A stretch of DNA of 8,206 nucleotides from Pelagibacteraceae bacterium BACL5 MAG-120820-bin39 (GTDB lineage Bacteria; Pseudomonadota; Alphaproteobacteria; Pelagibacterales; Pelagibacteraceae): assembly GCA_001438335.1 (NCBI GenBank), contig LIBV01000041.1:1-8206 (forward strand). Reading direction: 5' to 3'. Below are positions 1 through 6,253 of the stretch, piece after piece. The position numbers and the translations under genes were made by a program. Within the stretch, counting starts at the first letter, position 1. Each line of letters starts with the position of its first letter. A model generated the notes under the pieces. That model searched no databases. It worked only from the letters and a program-made list of their open reading frames with translations, and had not been told where the DNA came from.

Positions 1-28
1 CTAATTTCATAAAACACTATTAAATATT

Positions 29-1195
29 ATGCAAAAATATAATTGGAATTATCCGACAACAGTATGGGTGGGTGAAGATCGAATTAAAGACCTAGGAAAT
101 GCTTGCACTAAACTTAATATTAAAAAACCATTACTGGTTACTGATAGTGGGCTTGCTCAATCGGAGATAGTTAAAAATACTTTAGCAAATTTAAAAGAAA
201 ATAATATTCCAGTTGAACTTTATTCAAATGTAGTAGGCAACCCAACAGGCACAAATGTTAATGAAGGAGTTGCTTTTTATAAACAAAATAATTGTGATGG
301 TGTTATTGCTTTTGGTGGTGGAAGTGGTCTTGATGTTGGAAAAGCTATTGCTTTCATGTCGGGTCAAATTTTACCCATCTGGGATTTTGAAGATGTGGGA
401 GATAATTGGACAAGAGCAAATTCTGAAACGATTGCTCCAATTATAGCAGTGCCTACAACCGCTGGAACTGGTTCTGAAACTGGTAGAGCTTCTGTGATTT
501 TAAATGAAGACACAGGTGTTAAAAATATTATTTTTCATCCAAAATTTTTACCTTCAATTGTAATTTTAGATCCACTTTTAACTCTAGGTTTGCCAGCAAA
601 AATTACCGCAGCAACTGGTATGGATGCATTAGCTCATAACTTAGAAGCGTATTGTGCTCCGGGATTTCATCCAATGGCGGATGGAATTGCTTTAGAGGGA
701 ATGAGATTGATTAACAAATGGTTATTAGAAGCAGTGAATAATGGTTCTAACGTTGAAGCAAGAATGAATATGTTAACTGCAGCAAGTATGGGCTCAACTG
801 CTTTTCAAAAAGGTTTAGGAGCAATTCATTCCTTAAGCCATCCAGTGAATGCACTAAACAATGTGCATCATGGTTTATCAAATGCGATCTTTATGCCTTA
901 TGTTTTAACTTTTAATAAAGATGTGATTGAAGAAAAAATAATTAAAATTTGTAATTACTTAGAATTGCAAGATAGAACATTTAATGGATTTATTAATTGG
1001 GTTTTAGATTTAAGAAAAAAATTAAATATGCCTCATAAATTATCAGAAGTGATTAAAGAAGAAGATTTTGATCTTGCTCGTTTATCAAAAATGGCATTAG
1101 CAGACCCATCCACAGGGGGTAATCCAAAACCTTTAACTGAAAATGATATGAAGGTTATGTACCAGCATAGTATGTCAGGTACACTATTTGAATGA
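29..1195 (+). CDS. Iron-containing alcohol dehydrogenase (group III ADH)
   Basis: A 388-residue protein of normal length for the cytoplasmic, NAD(P)-dependent group III (iron-containing) alcohol dehydrogenases. The nucleotide-binding half shows GGGSGLDVGKA (residues 96-106) and PTTAGTGSE (142-150). The metal site is intact: D199 and H203 in GMDALAH, then H267 and H281, with the 14-residue spacing seen between the last two ligands in FucO-type enzymes. The C-terminal ADPSTGGNPKPL segment is also typical. The family oxidises short alcohols or reduces the matching aldehydes; in SAR11 such an enzyme has been proposed to handle methanol and other short alcohols, but the substrate here cannot be read from sequence. 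The ATG at 29 has no clear Shine-Dalgarno. The stop overlaps the next start as ATGA (1192-1195), so translation is probably coupled to the glutamine amidotransferase. The family call is very secure; the physiological role is open. Confidence 0.95.
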   Translation: MQKYNWNYPTTVWVGEDRIKDLGNACTKLNIKKPLLVTDSGLAQSEIVKNTLANLKENNIPVELYSNVVGNPTGTNVNEGVAFYKQNNCDGVIAFGGGSGLDVGKAIAFMSGQILPIWDFEDVGDNWTRANSETIAPIIAVPTTAGTGSETGRASVILNEDTGVKNIIFHPKFLPSIVILDPLLTLGLPAKITAATGMDALAHNLEAYCAPGFHPMADGIALEGMRLINKWLLEAVNNGSNVEARMNMLTAASMGSTAFQKGLGAIHSLSHPVNALNNVHHGLSNAIFMPYVLTFNKDVIEEKIIKICNYLELQDRTFNGFINWVLDLRKKLNMPHKLSEVIKEEDFDLARLSKMALADPSTGGNPKPLTENDMKVMYQHSMSGTLFE

Positions 1196-1986
1196 GTAGT
1201 TTAAATATTTTAATTGTTGAAGGAAATAACCGTCAAGACTCTGCGTTTTTCGTAGAAGCAGCAGGAGCAACCGCAGCAGATAATTTAAAAAATCTTGTAT
1301 TAAAACTAGAGCCAAGTGCTGAAGTTACAATGATTAATCCAACAGAAGATAATGAGACTAAAATGGCTTTGGAGAATATGAGTGATTATCATGGAATTAT
1401 TTTCACAGGTGGAGCCATGCGAATTAATGACATGACGGATGAAATTAAAAAACATATTAACTTTGCAACAAATTGTTTTAAACATCAAAATACAATTCTT
1501 GCAATTTGTTGGGGACTTCAAGTTTGCTCTACTGCAGCAGGAGGTAAGGTTGCACCCGCTAAAAGTGGAGCCCATATTGGGATTGCCTCAAATGTTAAAA
1601 TTAACGATGAGGGTAGAAAAAATTTAATTTATAAAAATAAAAAAGAAGTTTTTACAACACCAGCTTTTAACTATGATGAAGTGGTTGAAATTCCACAATC
1701 TGCATCTTTGTTATCAAGCGATAAAGTAAATAGAGTCATGGCACTTCATTTTAAAATAGGTCAGTCAGAAATTTGGGGATTACAATATCATCCTGATTAT
1801 GAGTACTGGCAAATGGTTAATTTAGCAAAAGCTAGAAAAGATCGAATATTAAATAATAAGGTTTTTGAAAGTGATGAAGCATTTAATAATCACATAGATT
1901 ACATAGTAGCAGAAGATAAAAAATTAGATTTTCCAAATAGAACTTGCGAAGTTAGAAATTGGTTAGATTATTTAAAATCTAAATAA
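1192..1986 (+). CDS. Stand-alone class I glutamine amidotransferase
   Basis: A 264-residue cytoplasmic protein with a class I (triad) glutamine amidotransferase fold and no fused synthetase domain. The oxyanion strand is FTGGAMRIND (71-80). The nucleophile elbow AICWGLQ puts the catalytic cysteine at C106. The GLQYHPD segment supplies H200 followed by D202, where most family members have Glu (HPE). TTPAFNYDEV (155-164) matches the region before the final strand in GMP-synthase-like amidotransferases. A tail of about 60 residues ends in NRTCEVRNWL, a C-terminal pattern I associate with stand-alone alphaproteobacterial homologues. Such proteins hydrolyse glutamine or other gamma-glutamyl amides; PuuD, for example, cleaves gamma-glutamyl-GABA. 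The start overlaps the alcohol dehydrogenase stop by 4 bases, arguing for linked roles. A GuaA function is unlikely because the ATP-pyrophosphatase domains are absent. Family secure, substrate unknown. Confidence 0.9.
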   Translation: MSSLNILIVEGNNRQDSAFFVEAAGATAADNLKNLVLKLEPSAEVTMINPTEDNETKMALENMSDYHGIIFTGGAMRINDMTDEIKKHINFATNCFKHQNTILAICWGLQVCSTAAGGKVAPAKSGAHIGIASNVKINDEGRKNLIYKNKKEVFTTPAFNYDEVVEIPQSASLLSSDKVNRVMALHFKIGQSEIWGLQYHPDYEYWQMVNLAKARKDRILNNKVFESDEAFNNHIDYIVAEDKKLDFPNRTCEVRNWLDYLKSK

Positions 1987-2007
1987 GAGTTTTTAAAATT
2001 TTAAATC

Positions 2008-3189
2008 ATGAGCTTAACTTACGATGTTATTATTATTGGTGCAGGTGCTGCAGGCCTAATGGCTGCCATAGAAGCTGGCAAAAGAGGTCGTAAAGTTCTT
2101 TTAGTAGATCACTCAAAAAAAATAGGAGAAAAAATAAGAATTTCAGGTGGGGGTAGATGTAATTTTACTAATTTGCATACTGAGCCAAGCAAATTTTTAT
2201 CTAATAACCCAAAGTTTGTTAGATCTGCATTAAGTCAATACACGCAACAAGATTTTATTAATTTAATTAAAAAACATAATATTAAATTTCACGAAAAAAA
2301 ATTAGGACAATTATTTTGTGATCAAAGCGCTCAACAAATTGTTGAGATGTTATTAGCAGAATGTGAACAAGCTAATGTTGAGATTAAAAAAGAATTTAAT
2401 GTAAAGGATGTTAGCAAATATAAAGATCAATATTTAATTATTTCAGAGCAAGACACTTATTCATGCGAGTCTTTAGTTATTGCAACAGGTGGCTTATCTA
2501 TTCCTAAAATAGGTGCCACGGACTTTGGTTATAAAATTGCTAAAAAATTTAATTTAGATGTTATTGAAACTTTACCTGGGCTAGTACCATTAACGTTCAA
2601 TGAAAAAATATTAAATATTTGTAAAGAATTAACTGGCTTATCTGTTGAAGCAATAGTGTCATTTAAAAAAACGCTTTTTCAAGAGGGGATGTTATTCACT
2701 CATCGTGGATTAAGCGGACCTTCAATATTACAGATTTCATCTTATTGGAAAATGGGTCAAAATATAAATATTAATCTTTTACCAAAATTAAATGTTTATA
2801 ATTTTCTAGAAGAAAAAAAGAAATCTAATCCTAAACAAGACATCAGTACTATTATAAGTGATTTACTGCCAAAAAGATTGGCACAAATTATTTGTAATGA
2901 AAATAAAGTAAGTGGCAATATTTGGGAAATATCGAATAAAGCTTTAAGGGAAATTAGTGAAGCGATAAATACTTGGGTTATAAAACCTATAGGTTCTGAA
3001 GGTTATCGAACTGCAGAAGTCACTTTAGGAGGGGTAAATACCAATGAACTATCTTCACAAACCATGATGAGCAATAAACATAAAGGATTATTTTTTATTG
3101 GTGAAGTAGTAGATGTTACAGGGCATTTAGGAGGCTATAATTTTCAGTGGGCTTGGTCTTCAGGTTATGTCGCTGGAAAGTACGTTTAA
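2008..3189 (+). CDS. HI0933/YhiN-family FAD-dependent flavoprotein
   Basis: A 393-residue protein, full length for the HI0933-like (YhiN) flavoproteins. The N-terminal Rossmann motif is VIIIGAGAAGLMAA (7-20), with the strand-2 end LLVDHS at 31-36 before the family signature SGGGRCNFTN (46-55). ATGGLSIPKIGATDFGY (159-175), LFTHRGLSGP (229-238) and the C-terminal FAD segment with FIGEVVDVTGHLGGYN (363-378) are all present, so cofactor binding looks intact. Members are soluble, have solved structures with bound FAD and are widespread, but to my knowledge their reaction is not firmly established; general labels are NAD(P)/FAD-dependent oxidoreductase or aminoacetone oxidase-like. It follows the amidotransferase by 21 bases on the same strand, which fits co-transcription but does not prove a shared pathway. 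The ATG at 2008 lies 4 residues before the FAD strand, as usual. A hairpin/T-tract follows the stop. Confidence 0.92.
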   Translation: MSLTYDVIIIGAGAAGLMAAIEAGKRGRKVLLVDHSKKIGEKIRISGGGRCNFTNLHTEPSKFLSNNPKFVRSALSQYTQQDFINLIKKHNIKFHEKKLGQLFCDQSAQQIVEMLLAECEQANVEIKKEFNVKDVSKYKDQYLIISEQDTYSCESLVIATGGLSIPKIGATDFGYKIAKKFNLDVIETLPGLVPLTFNEKILNICKELTGLSVEAIVSFKKTLFQEGMLFTHRGLSGPSILQISSYWKMGQNININLLPKLNVYNFLEEKKKSNPKQDISTIISDLLPKRLAQIICNENKVSGNIWEISNKALREISEAINTWVIKPIGSEGYRTAEVTLGGVNTNELSSQTMMSNKHKGLFFIGEVVDVTGHLGGYNFQWAWSSGYVAGKYV

Positions 3190-3193
3190 ATTT

Positions 3194-3215
3194 TTTTAAG
3201 GAACTTAAAATTTTT
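3194..3215 (+). terminator. Candidate intrinsic terminator after the flavoprotein gene
   Basis: Four bases past the TAA stop, TTTTAAG (3194-3200) pairs perfectly with CTTAAAA (3204-3210) around a GAA triloop, and TTTTT (3211-3215) follows. The shape matches a rho-independent terminator and the place is right for ending the three-gene unit. The stem has only one G-C pair, so it would be weak, and in AT-rich DNA such a hairpin could arise by chance. Confidence 0.4.
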
Positions 3216-3293
3216 AAATCAATAAATCTTATCGTTAAATCAAGGTATTTGAGGTTTATTTAATTAAAACCTATCTAATAAACTTATTTAAGT

Positions 3294-3413
3294 GTAGTAT
3301 ATATTTTTAGATACTGCCAAATACAATTTTTAAAATCCTTCATTAACTGGCGAGTATTTTTCGGAAAGTACCCATCTAAAGAACTAAATACTCACACTTT
3401 AAATGTGTATGAG
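3294..3413 (+). promoter_or_regulatory. Candidate structured leader or operator array upstream of the ATP-grasp gene
   Basis: The 241-base gap 3190-3430 is the longest non-coding stretch in the window. It contains four short segments that can pair in competing ways: segment 1 GTAGTAT (3294-3300), segment 2 ATACTGCCA (3311-3319), segment 3 TGGCGAGTATTT (3348-3359) and segment 4 AAATACTC (3386-3393). Segments 1:2 form 7 pairs with one G-U. Segments 2:3 form 9 pairs with one bulged G (3352), extendable through G3310-U3358 and A3309-U3359. Segments 3:4 form 8 perfect pairs. Segment 3 can also fold locally (3354-3360 with 3365-3371, loop UCGG). A further small hairpin, CTCACAC/GTGTATGAG (3391-3413), overlaps segment 4. 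TATATT at 3300-3305 could be a -10 box, but I see no convincing -35. I do not recognise a known riboswitch class. Paired DNA operator sites (AGTAT-N10-ATACT at 3296-3315) are the main alternative. Confidence 0.35.
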
Positions 3414-3430
3414 CATTTTACACGCTTATT

Positions 3431-4498
3431 ATGATTAAAAAAAAATTATTAAATAAAAATACTACTGAAAAAAAAGCAGTTTATTCTAAAAAGGCAGAAA
3501 ATATATTCACTATTAAAGTCAATAAATCTATTGAAATTCTAATTGTACCAAGTCTTGGAGATAAAAATATCCATCAAGAAAATGTAGGAATTGTTTTAGA
3601 GGAAAATGATATTTTAAGAATTTTATCAAAAAGATACAATAAAGTCGTTGTCACTTGTATTAAAAATAAAAATGATCTTATTAAACTTGTAGAGCGTAAA
3701 CCAGATTTAGTTTTTTCAGGAGTTAAATTCTTTAATTTTGGCCATAAGCAATTATGGTTAAATGATTTTCTTGAAACTTATAACATTCCTTATATTGGCT
3801 CCAATACCACTTCACTGAATAATGAAAGTAATAAAGACAAGGCAAAAGAAATTGTCCTTACCGCTGGGGTTAAAACTGCTGAATTTTTTATAGCAGAACC
3901 AGGTCAGTATAAAAGTTTAAAAAAATTACCTATCGCATTTCCATTTTTTATAAAACCTCTTAAAGGTGGTGATAGTCGTGGTGTAGACAATGATTCTATT
4001 TGTTATAATTACAAAAGTTTTAAAAAAAAGGTATTAGATATTAAAAATAAATATAATCTTTCTTCAATTATTGAAACTTATTTATCTGGAAAAGAATATA
4101 GTGTTGGTATTTTTCAAGAAAGTATAACTGGAAATTTAACAGCTATGCCCATTGAAATTATAACTAAAAAAAATATCAACGGTCATTGTATTCTTGATTA
4201 CGAAATAAAGAAAAATGATGAAGAGACCGTCACTGCTGTAACAGATACCAAAGTTTTTAATGAATTAATTGAAATTGGTAAAAAATCCTTTACCGCTCTT
4301 GGAGGAAAATCTTTTGGTAGGATTGATATTAAAATGAACCATTTAGGTGAAGCTCATTTTATGGAAGCTAATCTAATGCCTGGACTTCGTAAGGGTTATT
4401 TTTATCGATCATGTAAATTAAATTTAAATATCAATTACGATGAAATGATATTGAATATAGCTAACACAGGCTTAACATCTAATAGTATACGCCATTAA
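3431..4498 (+). CDS. ATP-grasp ligase related to D-alanine--D-alanine ligase
   Basis: A 355-residue cytoplasmic protein with the ATP-grasp architecture of the D-Ala-D-Ala ligase group. The middle segment NIPYIGSNTTS (118-128) and KDKAKEIVLTAGV (135-147) match the Ddl approach to the ATP site. FFIKPLKGGDSRGV (172-185) supplies an ATP-binding lysine (K175) and the glycine-rich loop. ETYLSGKEYSVG (215-226) gives the adenine-side acids. GRIDI (296-300) and MEANLMPGL (311-319) give Mg2+ ligands D299, E312 and N314. It departs from true Ddl in several ways. There is a lysine-rich N-terminal extension of about 30 residues, no GGxSxEHxVS motif near the start, and NLMPGLRKG replaces NTSPGMT. It therefore most likely joins a carboxylate to an amine, but the substrates may not be D-alanine. 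The ATG at 3431 has no Shine-Dalgarno and is followed by nine A's (3437-3445). The gene stands alone behind the unusual leader region. Confidence 0.85.
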   Translation: MIKKKLLNKNTTEKKAVYSKKAENIFTIKVNKSIEILIVPSLGDKNIHQENVGIVLEENDILRILSKRYNKVVVTCIKNKNDLIKLVERKPDLVFSGVKFFNFGHKQLWLNDFLETYNIPYIGSNTTSLNNESNKDKAKEIVLTAGVKTAEFFIAEPGQYKSLKKLPIAFPFFIKPLKGGDSRGVDNDSICYNYKSFKKKVLDIKNKYNLSSIIETYLSGKEYSVGIFQESITGNLTAMPIEIITKKNINGHCILDYEIKKNDEETVTAVTDTKVFNELIEIGKKSFTALGGKSFGRIDIKMNHLGEAHFMEANLMPGLRKGYFYRSCKLNLNINYDEMILNIANTGLTSNSIRH

Positions 4499-4586
4499 TA
4501 TGTTTTATAGGATTTAAGTTATTATTATCTGGTTATTAGAAATTATTACTTTCTTAATTTAATGATTGTTAATAATATTAATAATT

Positions 4587-5210
4587 ATGTGTGGAAGATA
4601 CGTCATTACTAATGCAGTTACTAAAACTAGTAAAATAGTTAAATCTGCTATTCAAGTTGAAGATAGTGAAAATTATAACGCCCATCCTTATCAAAAATTA
4701 CCCGTCATTAAAAAATATAAAAATGGCAATACTCTAGAAAATCTAAAATGGGGCTTAATTCCTAGTTGGGCTAAAGAAAAAGATTTTAAAGCTTTAATTA
4801 ATGCAAGATTAGAGACCATTGATGAAAAGGTTTCATTTAAAAAATTAATAAAGCTTAATCGATGTGTTGCTGTTGCAGATGGTTTTTATGAATGGAAAAG
4901 AGAGGAAAAAGAAAAAATTCCTAATTATTTTTTAAGAGAAGATAAAAAATTAATGTTTCTCGCTGGGATCTATGAAGAGGATCAGTTTTGTTTAATCACA
5001 GAGGAAGCAAAACCCAATATTCAAGAAATTCATCACCGACAGCCAGTTATTTTAAATGAATCAGATGTGAATCGTTATTTAAATTTAGAATTACAAGGTT
5101 CAGCATTTTTAAAGGAATGCAAGAAGCCCGATTTGACATTTTATGAAATTTCAAAAGATGTGAATAAACCTACTAATAATAGTATTTCATTAATACAGAG
5201 TGTAAATTAA
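4587..5210 (+). CDS. SRAP-domain abasic-site DNA-protein crosslinking protein (YedK/HMCES family)
   Basis: A 207-residue protein when started at the ATG of MCGRY. The family uses Cys2, exposed after removal of Met1, to form a thiazolidine crosslink with abasic sites in single-stranded DNA, shielding them during replication. The upstream in-frame TTG at 4566 would add 7 residues and bury that cysteine, so 4587 is chosen. Conserved elements follow in order: WGLIPSWAK (55-63), INARLET (71-77, with N72 and E76), DGFYEWK (98-104, with E102) and IHHRQPVIL (148-156). H149 is the likely catalytic histidine, in the position of the usual HDRMP motif with D and M replaced by H and Q. No LexA-type box is evident in the 88 bases upstream. 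The next gene starts 3 bases after the stop, so the two are likely co-translated, although no link between their functions is known. Confidence 0.93.
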   Translation: MCGRYVITNAVTKTSKIVKSAIQVEDSENYNAHPYQKLPVIKKYKNGNTLENLKWGLIPSWAKEKDFKALINARLETIDEKVSFKKLIKLNRCVAVADGFYEWKREEKEKIPNYFLREDKKLMFLAGIYEEDQFCLITEEAKPNIQEIHHRQPVILNESDVNRYLNLELQGSAFLKECKKPDLTFYEISKDVNKPTNNSISLIQSVN

Positions 5211-5213
5211 ATA

Positions 5214-5549
5214 ATGGTATTTTTTATTAAAATTTTATTAGCAGCAACCGTTATATCTTTTGCTAGTTGGTTATCAGGACAATACCCAAAGCTTGCAGGG
5301 TTTATCATTGCTCTTCCTATTGCATCCTTACTTGCAATTATATTTTCTTATTATGAACATCAAGATGTAGAAAAAACTATAACTTTTACTAAAAGTATTT
5401 TAATAGCAGTGCCAGTTAGTTACTTATTTTTTCTACCTTTTTTCTTTGGCAATTCTTTTAATATGAACTTCTGGTTAATCTATGGAACAGGAATATTCTT
5501 ATTAATTCTTGGATACTTTGTTCACAAGTATGTTGTTAATTTCTTTTAG
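5214..5549 (+). CDS. Small four-helix membrane protein, GlpM/DUF3147-like
   Basis: A 111-residue, very hydrophobic inner-membrane protein with four predicted helices at about residues 3-20, 27-46, 60-79 and 85-104. The pattern KLAGFIIALPIASLLAII in helix 2, a short polar loop with HQDVEKT, then a helix containing AVPVSYLFFLPFFF resembles the DUF3147/GlpM family (a small leucine/proline-rich membrane protein with LxaSLPxxSLLA and a later VLPSLxFF element). I make this match from memory of the pattern, so it is moderate. The molecular role of the family is not established. It begins 3 bases after the SRAP stop, and its TAG stop overlaps the converging alternative oxidase stop by 4 bases (5546-5549), leaving no room for a terminator between them. 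Confidence 0.75.
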   Translation: MVFFIKILLAATVISFASWLSGQYPKLAGFIIALPIASLLAIIFSYYEHQDVEKTITFTKSILIAVPVSYLFFLPFFFGNSFNMNFWLIYGTGIFLLILGYFVHKYVVNFF

Positions 5550-6187
5550 TTTTGTAACTGTTCTTCGTTAGGGTCTTCCTTATTATTTAAGATATTAGCA
5601 TAACCATGGTTAACATCACGGTGTCCAGCCTCATCATTTCTGACAACTTTAATAACATCTTTTAAAGTAGCATTAAGAGGTAAATTCCAATAGTCGATAG
5701 CAATTTTAGGCGCTTTAACATTTTCAATTTTACCATCTTCAACTTCTTTTAAATATTGCGAATAACTGATTACCGCTTCTTCTTCAAAATAACCAACTAT
5801 TCTATGAGCAGTTCTTTGAGAAATTAGATAAATGATTGAATAAAGAACAATAAATATAAATTGAGCTATCATGATTAAAATTCTCTCAAATAAAGTTGGT
5901 TGAGCAATATTTATAAAAGTCATTAAATGCATTCGTTCATTTTCAGCTTCCTCTAAAAGAGTTTTAATCCAACCCTTATCATCTTTAATTTTTCTAAGTG
6001 ATTTTAAATGAACAAACATACCACCCACCATACCAGGTACCGCTGCCACAGTTTCTAATACTACAGCTCGGTGGCCATATTTTTTCTTAAAAAAAGTATC
6101 TGCAATTAATTTTAGTAATTTCGTAAAAGCTAATGCAATACTATCGCTAAAGTTTTCAGGCTTATGATGAGATTCTAAGTTAATCAT
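5546..6187 (-). CDS. aox: Alternative oxidase (cyanide-insensitive ubiquinol oxidase)
   Basis: A 213-residue protein carrying all four signature blocks of alternative oxidase, a non-haem di-iron enzyme that passes electrons from ubiquinol to oxygen without pumping protons. The blocks are LETVAAVPGMVGGM (44-57, ligand E45), ENERMHLMTF (82-91, ligands E84 and H87), GYFEEEAV (132-139, one of E135-E137 as ligand) and RNDEAGHRDVNH (183-194, ligands E186 and H189). It is monotopic, held on the cytoplasmic face of the inner membrane; the hydrophobic stretch at about 100-124 fits that. There is no cysteine at all, so the redox/pyruvate regulation of plant enzymes is absent, as in other bacterial forms. 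It lacks the eukaryotic presequence and is correspondingly short. It lies 66 bases downstream of the EamA gene on the same strand, with a possible promoter of its own in that gap. It would relieve over-reduced quinone or bypass the cytochrome oxidase. Confidence 0.95.
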   Translation of the reverse strand: MINLESHHKPENFSDSIALAFTKLLKLIADTFFKKKYGHRAVVLETVAAVPGMVGGMFVHLKSLRKIKDDKGWIKTLLEEAENERMHLMTFINIAQPTLFERILIMIAQFIFIVLYSIIYLISQRTAHRIVGYFEEEAVISYSQYLKEVEDGKIENVKAPKIAIDYWNLPLNATLKDVIKVVRNDEAGHRDVNHGYANILNNKEDPNEEQLQN

Positions 6188-6189
6188 AA

Positions 6190-6221
6190 ATTATATATAA
6201 GTCTTAATCGAAACTTAACAA
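6190..6221 (-). promoter_or_regulatory. Possible promoter of the alternative oxidase gene
   Basis: Reading the minus strand, TTGTTA (6216-6221) precedes a TATATATAAT run (6190-6199) that contains possible -10 hexamers TATATA at 16 bases spacing and TATAAT at 20. The run ends three bases before the ATG, so a transcript from here would be nearly leaderless; no Shine-Dalgarno is visible. AT-rich DNA gives such matches easily. Confidence 0.3.
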
Positions 6222-6253
6222 TGCGTTAAAAGAACATTTTAATTTAGCTAAAA

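Noticed and set aside
255..446. Plus-strand frame-shifted open frame inside the alcohol dehydrogenase
   Set aside because: It overlaps the nucleotide-binding region of a clearly intact gene and its leucine/valine-rich translation shows no family features.
1306..1575. Minus-strand open frame of 89 codons, cysteine-rich
   Set aside because: It lies wholly inside the glutamine amidotransferase gene, opposite conserved motifs, and has no recognisable domain; its composition is what the antisense of that gene would give.
3252..3272. Inverted repeat AGGTTT/AAACCT as an operator
   Set aside because: Only six bases per arm with a nine-base loop; too short to separate from chance without comparative data.
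3437..3445. Run of nine A's at codons 3-5 of the ATP-grasp gene as a slippage or phase-variation tract
   Set aside because: It encodes three lysines in a lysine-rich extension and A-runs of this size are common in such AT-rich DNA; nothing else supports switching.
3431..4498. Annotation of the ATP-grasp gene as ddl
   Set aside because: The N-terminal Ddl motif is missing and the context is not cell-wall synthesis, so only the broader family name is supported.
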